Of a stretch of 64,000 nt of DNA, positions 59,232 to 64,000 are shown piece after piece. Numbering within the stretch: position 1 is the first letter of the stretch; every line of letters begins with the position of its first letter. The DNA lies in the NCBI RefSeq assembly GCF_001625195.1, contig NC_054389.1, positions 930,001 to 994,000 of the forward strand, written 5' to 3'. The notes beneath the pieces were generated by a model that was not told the DNA's origin, did no database searches, and saw only the letters and a program-made list of their open reading frames with translations. Source of the stretch: Drechmeria coniospora. Its lineage: Eukaryota > Ascomycota > Sordariomycetes > Hypocreales > Ophiocordycipitaceae. The translations under genes were made by a program, and so were the position numbers.

Positions 59232-61782
59232 TCATGCCTTTACAAGCCGATCACCCCCCGTCTCGTCATCGCTCTCGTCTTCCTCGTCCTCCTCCTCTTC
59301 TTCTTCTTCGTCGCTGTCGTCTTCGTCGTCTTCGTCTTCGCCGTCGTCGTCTTCGTCGTCTTCCTCTTCGTCGTCTTCCTCTTCGCCGTCCGTCTCCGAC
59401 TCCGTTTCGCCGCTCTCCTCGGCGAGCCAGTCATCCAGCGTCTTCTTGCCAACTCCTTCGCCGAGACCATTCGTCTTGGGCGGCACCGCCTTTGCCGCCT
59501 CCGCATCCAACCACGCGCTGACCGGCATGGGATTGCTGTCGGCGTCGTGGCGGGGCCTGGAACCGGTTCCATCCTGGTCGCGCAGCTTGCCATCGGGCTC
59601 CTTGCCCGCCTCGACCCAGTCCGGGAGAGTTTCGTAGCCCCTCAAGCCGTGAATGCCGCCTCCGCCGGCTAAGACGAGCGTCGAGGAGCCGAGCAGGAAT
59701 CCCTTCCTCGACTCGGACGGACTCGGCGCCTGCGGGGCCGGCTTCGGAGCCAGCAGCATCAAGGTGGCGAGCTGCGGCACGGCGAGCAAGGCGCGATACA
59801 TTCTTGCTCGGTCCCGCAGCTCAAACGAGGTGTCGTATCGCACTAGAAGCAGCACGTACTCCCACAGCTTTTCGATCGGATGCTTGTCGGCCCCCTCGGC
59901 GGCCGCTTCCTCGGGCTCGAATCGCTCCGTCTCCCTCTCGCTTTTGCGGTTGATGTGGTGAAGGTAGACCTTGGCGGCGAGCAGGACGATTTGTCGCTTG
60001 GCTGGCTCCGACTCGGACCCGAAATCCTTGGCCAGGATGCGCAGCACGTCGGCGGCGATGTTGTCCTCGCCGTTCAGGCCGGAAAATTCGCCGACTAGCC
60101 AGATGATGGTGGCCCTCGCCTGAGGGTCCGTGGCGGAATCGAGATTCCTCGCGAGCCGGATGACGGTGGCGGCGTGTGCCTGGGCGTCTTGCTGTATGAG
60201 GTGGCGAATGACGGTGAGGGATTCGGCCGCGAGCGTGCCGTCCAAGCTCGTGATCTGGCCAAGGAGGAGCTTCAGGCATCGCGGGGCCATGGCCGTGTCG
60301 GTTTGGGCGCACCGGCCGATGGCGCGGACGGCTTCACGGACGAGAGTCTTGTTGGAGCCGCGGGAGAAGTGCTCCAACTCCTTGAGGATGAGGCTTTTGA
60401 GCTGCGTCGGGCTGTGTGGAAAGATGAGGGCCAAGATCTCGAGCTTCAGCTCCCAAACGGGCGCCGTGTCCGTCGACTTGACGAGAAAGTGACTGGCATA
60501 CTTGACAAAGTCGGCGGGTCGGACGAGGCAGACGGAGACGATGTTGTAGAGGGCAATTTGTCGAATGTCGTGGGCGCCTCGCAGGAGGGCGACCAGGGGA
60601 CCGACGGCCAGCGACAGGTAGTCCGCCGTGCCGATTTCGAGATAGCATCGCGCGACGGCGACGACGACAGCCGAGTTCCGGCTCTGGAGAAGGGGTCGAA
60701 CGGAGGTCAGGAGAAGCGACAGATCAGGGTGCAGGGATTGGGATTGTGAAGAGGGCTGGTGCATCGGCTCCGCGGCCGGCTCGGCATAAAAATCATCCAT
60801 CGTCGCCCCTTGTGCCTGCGGCGCATCTCCCTGGGGAGCGTCCCTGGACTGCCTCGGGCGGGCGAAGCACCGGCGGGCATAGTAGGTCATGAGGCGCATC
60901 AGGGCGAGCTGACTCCACTCGTCCATGTCGACGACCTTTCTCACGAGGTTTCGGTAGTGCCTGTGGACGAGGTCGATGTTGTCGGGGCAGATCTCGAGAA
61001 GGGAGGCGACGGCGGCGCCGGCGACGGAGTGCTGCTTGTCACCGAGGAGGGTGGAGAGATGCTCGACGAGCTGGGGTGCCTGGCTCGGATCGAGGCGGTA
61101 GCATTTCGGGATGGCGAGAGCGGCTGCCTTGCGGACGTTGGGGCTCATGTCGACGGCACCCTTCTTGATGGCGAGCGAGACGATCTGGCTGATGACGGGG
61201 ACCCGAATGCCCGACATGGTCTTGAGGGCGAGGGCGCGGACCTGGGGGTTCGAATCCGAGAGCGACTTTTGTATCGTGTTGATGGAGAGGAGGGCGAGGT
61301 CAGGCTCGTGCTCGGCGTGGTGGATGAGGTAGATGTAGACGAGCTTCTTGATCTCCAGGTTCGGCGAGGCGACGTTCTTGACGACCGAGGAGAAGAAGGG
61401 TAGCGTATTGTGGTTACGGTACATCATCTGGGCGGAGCCGGCCTGTATCAGCGTAGGTTCGAGGAGGTGGAGGTGGTAGAGGTGGTGGTAGAGGGTGGGA
61501 GGAGGGTGGGATGAGGAGACGGCAAGGACGGGCGGGACGGACCGATATGACGCGACGGAGGCCCTCGAGAACATCGCGATCGGTTCTGCTGTCGAGGAGC
61601 TTTCTCATCTGGTTACGATCCAGCGGGCGAGAGCTCGCGCGGCCGTTGCGAGTGGCGAGGGCGGCGTCGATGGTCAGCTCTCTCGCTAGCCAGCCATTGA
61701 GTTAGTTGCTTGTTCGATCCAGCAGATTGACGGGATTCCTACCAGTCTCCATGAGACTCGAGATTCTCGAGATCGACTCCAT
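59232..61782 (-). CDS. APL6: AP-3 adaptor complex, beta subunit
   Basis: Exons 61743-61782, 61543-61685 and 59232-61427 give 792 residues starting MESISRISSLMETARELTID. AP-3 beta is a large adaptin that packages cargo such as alkaline phosphatase for direct Golgi-to-vacuole transport. Residues about 20-560 are adaptin HEAT-like helices with family landmarks: MRKLLDSRTDRDVLEGLRRV, FFSSVVKNVASPNLEIKKLV, YIYLIHHAEHEPDLALLSIN, VRKAAALAIPKC. The C-terminus is a long run of Asp/Glu with serines, the acidic hinge. No ear domain is present, as in other fungal homologues. The start is fixed by the 13-codon first exon, whose split codon gives Ala with exon 2. It would be regulated with other housekeeping trafficking genes. 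Confidence 0.93.
61428..61542 (-). other. Intron 2 of APL6
   Basis: 115 bp on the minus strand, donor GTCCGT, CTGAT branch, acceptor CCCAG. It joins LRRVIS to MMYRNHN in phase 0. The frame also stays open through the intron from 61574, but that reading is not conserved. Confidence 0.85.
61686..61742 (-). other. Intron 1 of APL6
   Basis: 57 bp on the minus strand, donor GTAGGA, branch ACTAACT, acceptor GCTAG. It joins MESISRISSLMET to ARELTIDAAL through a split GCG codon. Confidence 0.88.
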
Positions 61783-62370
61783 TGCAGAGGAGGGGGGGCG
61801 TGCTCGCCGACAGCAGACCAGCAGACCTTGACGGACGATGGTGATGGATGAAGTTGAAGGAGTGACGGAGGTCGTGTTTGGTGGAGCTCGAGACCCCACC
61901 AAGTCTTCCTTGCCTGTTGGTTGTGCAGAGTACAGAGTAAGGCGTACAGTGTTCAGAGTATTGCTGTACAGTACAGTACTCTGTAATAGCTTGAAATTCA
62001 GTAATTAGGTGCAATTACTTACAGTGCATTAGGCTATGAATAAGTGCACTAGTTGTACTCCGTACTCCTTACTAACTTGTTACCCAGTACTGACTCAGTG
62101 CACGTACAGTACACGTACTGTACAGTACCATTAGCTACTAGGTAGTACAGTATTACTTGTACGACCACAAGTAGCTGGAAACGGACATAATATCTTCATC
62201 GCCGATCAAGTATCTTTCCCGCGTTAGCAATAGGGAGAGCGACTTCTGCAGGGATAAATGAATTTTCCCTCCCACTGTACCAAAGTACAGCATTCTATTA
62301 GCCTGTAAATAGCGCCCCTCGCCCACTACGAAGCCCGAGATCGGTGATGGACGCTGTCGTATTTCCTACA
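61783..62370. other. Intergenic, 5' side of APL6
   Basis: Contains GTACTCCGTACTCC near 62,054 and several CAGTACAGTACTCTG / GTACTGTACAGTAC palindromic strings at 61,920-62,150. No ORF is supported. Confidence 0.55.
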
Positions 62371-62395
62371 CTCTTTCTCTCTCTCTCTCTCTCTC
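62371..62395 (+). repeat. (CT)n microsatellite
   Basis: A run of CT dinucleotides, 25 bp with one TTT break. Confidence 0.95.
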
Positions 62396-63624
62396 CATGT
62401 GAAGCTTCGTCGTCGACGACACCAACGTCGCTCCCTCCCAAAAAGTACGCATGGAGCCCGAATAACACTCGAGGGGATAATCAATCATTTGAAAGAACCC
62501 ATTCGTCCAGGGGCTGGTGACATGAGTGCCTTGTCAATGACGTGAAAGGGCAAAGAGGAGCTCGACGAGTCGCACATTGGTACCGACGGCCTACGGTGGT
62601 CGTTGAAGAATCTGCATCGATGGGATCATGCACGAAATCACTGAAGGCGACGACTAATGGCGTCTGCTAAAGGGAATATCCAGCCGGCGACGGTGATGGT
62701 GATGTTGTCGATGTTCACGCTGAGCCGACGCCAAAGTCGGTTTCCATCATCGAACCACACGTTTGCCTCAGAAGTCGGCTCTCCCGAAGCGGTCCCGGAT
62801 TCGCATCATGGATGGGAATCGATTCGATAAAGGGTCGGCTATACGATGAAAGAATAAAACACCTTCACCGTCAGCATCTATCGGCGATCCAGGCGCGACA
62901 CCACGGGGGCCGCCGAAGACGGGGGAATGATGCCGGTAAATATGGAGAGCAAGGCAGCCAAGACGGCGACGCTGATGTGATTATGCCAGTGGACCATGCT
63001 GTCCGATAATGTCCTCGAAGCCCCATCTACAAAGGCTGATATTTCTTCTGTCGGCCGCACCCTTATGTCCGTTTCGATCATGCCTCGCTCGCTTAGGCCG
63101 CCAAGGAGAAGACGAAAGGCTCCAACGGCTGTCCACGATTCGTTGAGAAGCGAAATGAACCAGGGCCAGGCGATGAGGAATACTTACATGTGCGGAGTCC
63201 TTGCACGCGCATGTATACATGCACCTCCGCATCATCATCCTTCCCAGCGCCTATCAGGACTTATTCATCAGGGGCCGGCAACGGGCCAGCTCCCGTCCGC
63301 CTCGTCCTCGAGTCCAATTGATTGCTCGATCGTACTTTGGAAGGAATGCTGGCCAATCGGTTTAATAATTCCTGCACCGAACAGCAAGTTGTCACCTGTG
63401 TGTGTGTTGTTTGTTCCAGCATCCTAGGAACCCTCCAATGAATAATCATGTCAACCGAAGGATTTCATCGCTCCCGCTCTCATAGAACGCCATCCCCGAC
63501 ATGCAGCTGCACTTGCTTGTCTTCTTCCAACCAGAAGGACTGTCGGTGAGTGGCCCTCGGACGGTCAATCCCCGTCTTGGCTGCGGACGATGGATGACTC
63601 GACTTCAGCACGACGAGGCCACAT
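62396..63624. other. Intergenic, no confident gene
   Basis: Mixed composition, with several frames of 60-140 codons on both strands and none with recognisable domains. One short peptide ORF is listed separately. A transcript without long ORF is possible. Confidence 0.45.
62878..62997 (-). CDS. Possible short secreted peptide ORF, 39 residues
   Basis: MVHWHN is followed by a strong hydrophobic segment (HISVAVLAALLSIFTGII), then PPSSAAPVV and a basic end (SRLDRR). It has the plan of a signal peptide with an AxA-like cleavage region. The frame extends upstream to an ATG at 63,081 with unremarkable sequence. It may be a first exon whose continuation I could not find, or chance. Confidence 0.2.
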   Translation of the reverse strand: MVHWHNHISVAVLAALLSIFTGIIPPSSAAPVVSRLDRR

Positions 63625-63702
63625 CTCGGCTTCTGCGCGTCCCTCGCTTCTGCACATCTTCGCTTCTGCACATCTTCGCTTCTGCGCATCCTCGCTTCTG
63701 CA
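63625..63702 (+). repeat. Minisatellite, about 5 units of 15-18 bp
   Basis: Units CGCTTCTGCACATCTT, with GCGCATCC and GCGCGTCCC variants, repeat about five times. The frames crossing it on both strands show no protein family. Confidence 0.85.
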
Positions 63703-63899
63703 CTGCACGCCATATTCAGCAGGCCTTTGAAAGCCAATTGCGTCCGGACTTATGCGAAATGAAAGTCAGTCGCTCCCGACTATGATGGCTCGGTACTGGG
63801 CTCTATGCCTATCTGCCGTTGCGAATGGCGCTCGAGGCTCGTCATGAGGTCCGCGAAGAGATGGATTTCCCTTCCTTCCCAGGACGCCCTCCCCCCCGT

Positions 63900-64000
63900 C
63901 TCGTCAACTATAAAGACTCCTAGGTGGGACGATTCTTGGCCCTCTCGAGCAGCCAACTTTTATTTCTAGAGCCCAACAACATCGTCAGCTACCGAAAGCG
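63900..64000 (+). promoter_or_regulatory. Putative promoter of a gene beyond the right edge
   Basis: TATAAAG at 63,909-63,915 is followed about 40 bp later by a pyrimidine- and A-rich leader-like stretch (AACTTTTATTTCTAGAGCCC, ACAACATCGTCAGC) typical of fungal 5' UTRs. No ATG occurs before the window ends. Confidence 0.4.

Noticed and set aside
58136..59521. 461-codon plus frame continuing past the RTA1-like exon 2
   Set aside because: After 58,725 it reads the intron and then antisense of AP-3 beta; the spliced product restores the family C-terminus instead.

Overview
The window is a stretch of a filamentous ascomycete (Pezizomycotina) chromosome. The host genes carry short introns of 52-215 bp with GT...AG ends and CTRAY-type branch sites. 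The repeats are damaged by repeat-induced point mutation (RIP): CAG to TAG and TGG to TAG stops, and a large excess of TpA. Gene content and the dispersed GTACGGAGTAC-type palindromes suggest Hypocreales; that is an inference, not a sequence match.

Layout. (1) 0-9.6 kb: a possible 3' exon on the minus strand, then a two-exon gene for a 2,840-residue secreted protein made of 52 exact 41-residue repeats and two copies of a 290-residue C-terminal domain. (2) 9.6-16.8 kb: gene relics, a 2.24-kb TA-flanked inverted-repeat transposon with a second 0.86-kb TA-flanked element nested in it, and traces that resemble HET and JmjC domains. (3) 16.8-54.2 kb: a repeat island bounded by two inverted copies of a telomere-linked RecQ-type helicase (TLH) gene. 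The left copy is truncated. The right copy is full length but full of RIP stop codons. Between them lie tandem repeats, a Ty3/Gypsy gag relic, RIP-damaged copies of two host genes (one is mitochondrial release factor 1), a satellite, nested solo LTRs, a near-complete Ty1/Copia element with identical LTRs, a chromodomain Ty3/Gypsy pol relic, and 3.3 kb of almost G-free hexamer satellite. (4) 54.2-64 kb: ordinary gene space with 3-hydroxyisobutyrate dehydrogenase (+), an RTA1-like membrane protein (+), AP-3 complex beta subunit (-), and the promoter of a gene beyond the right edge.

The single N at 39,296 deserves care. The 4,019 bases before it (35,277-39,295) are repeated after it (39,297-about 43,314) and differ only by homopolymer length. 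This is best read as two overlapping contig ends placed in tandem, not as a biological duplication.

The functional host genes in region 4 do not form a pathway: valine catabolism in mitochondria, a plasma-membrane lipid-exporter-like protein, and Golgi/endosome-to-vacuole sorting. The repeat island looks like old subtelomeric material, or a relic of subtelomere rearrangement, that was later filled by retrotransposons.
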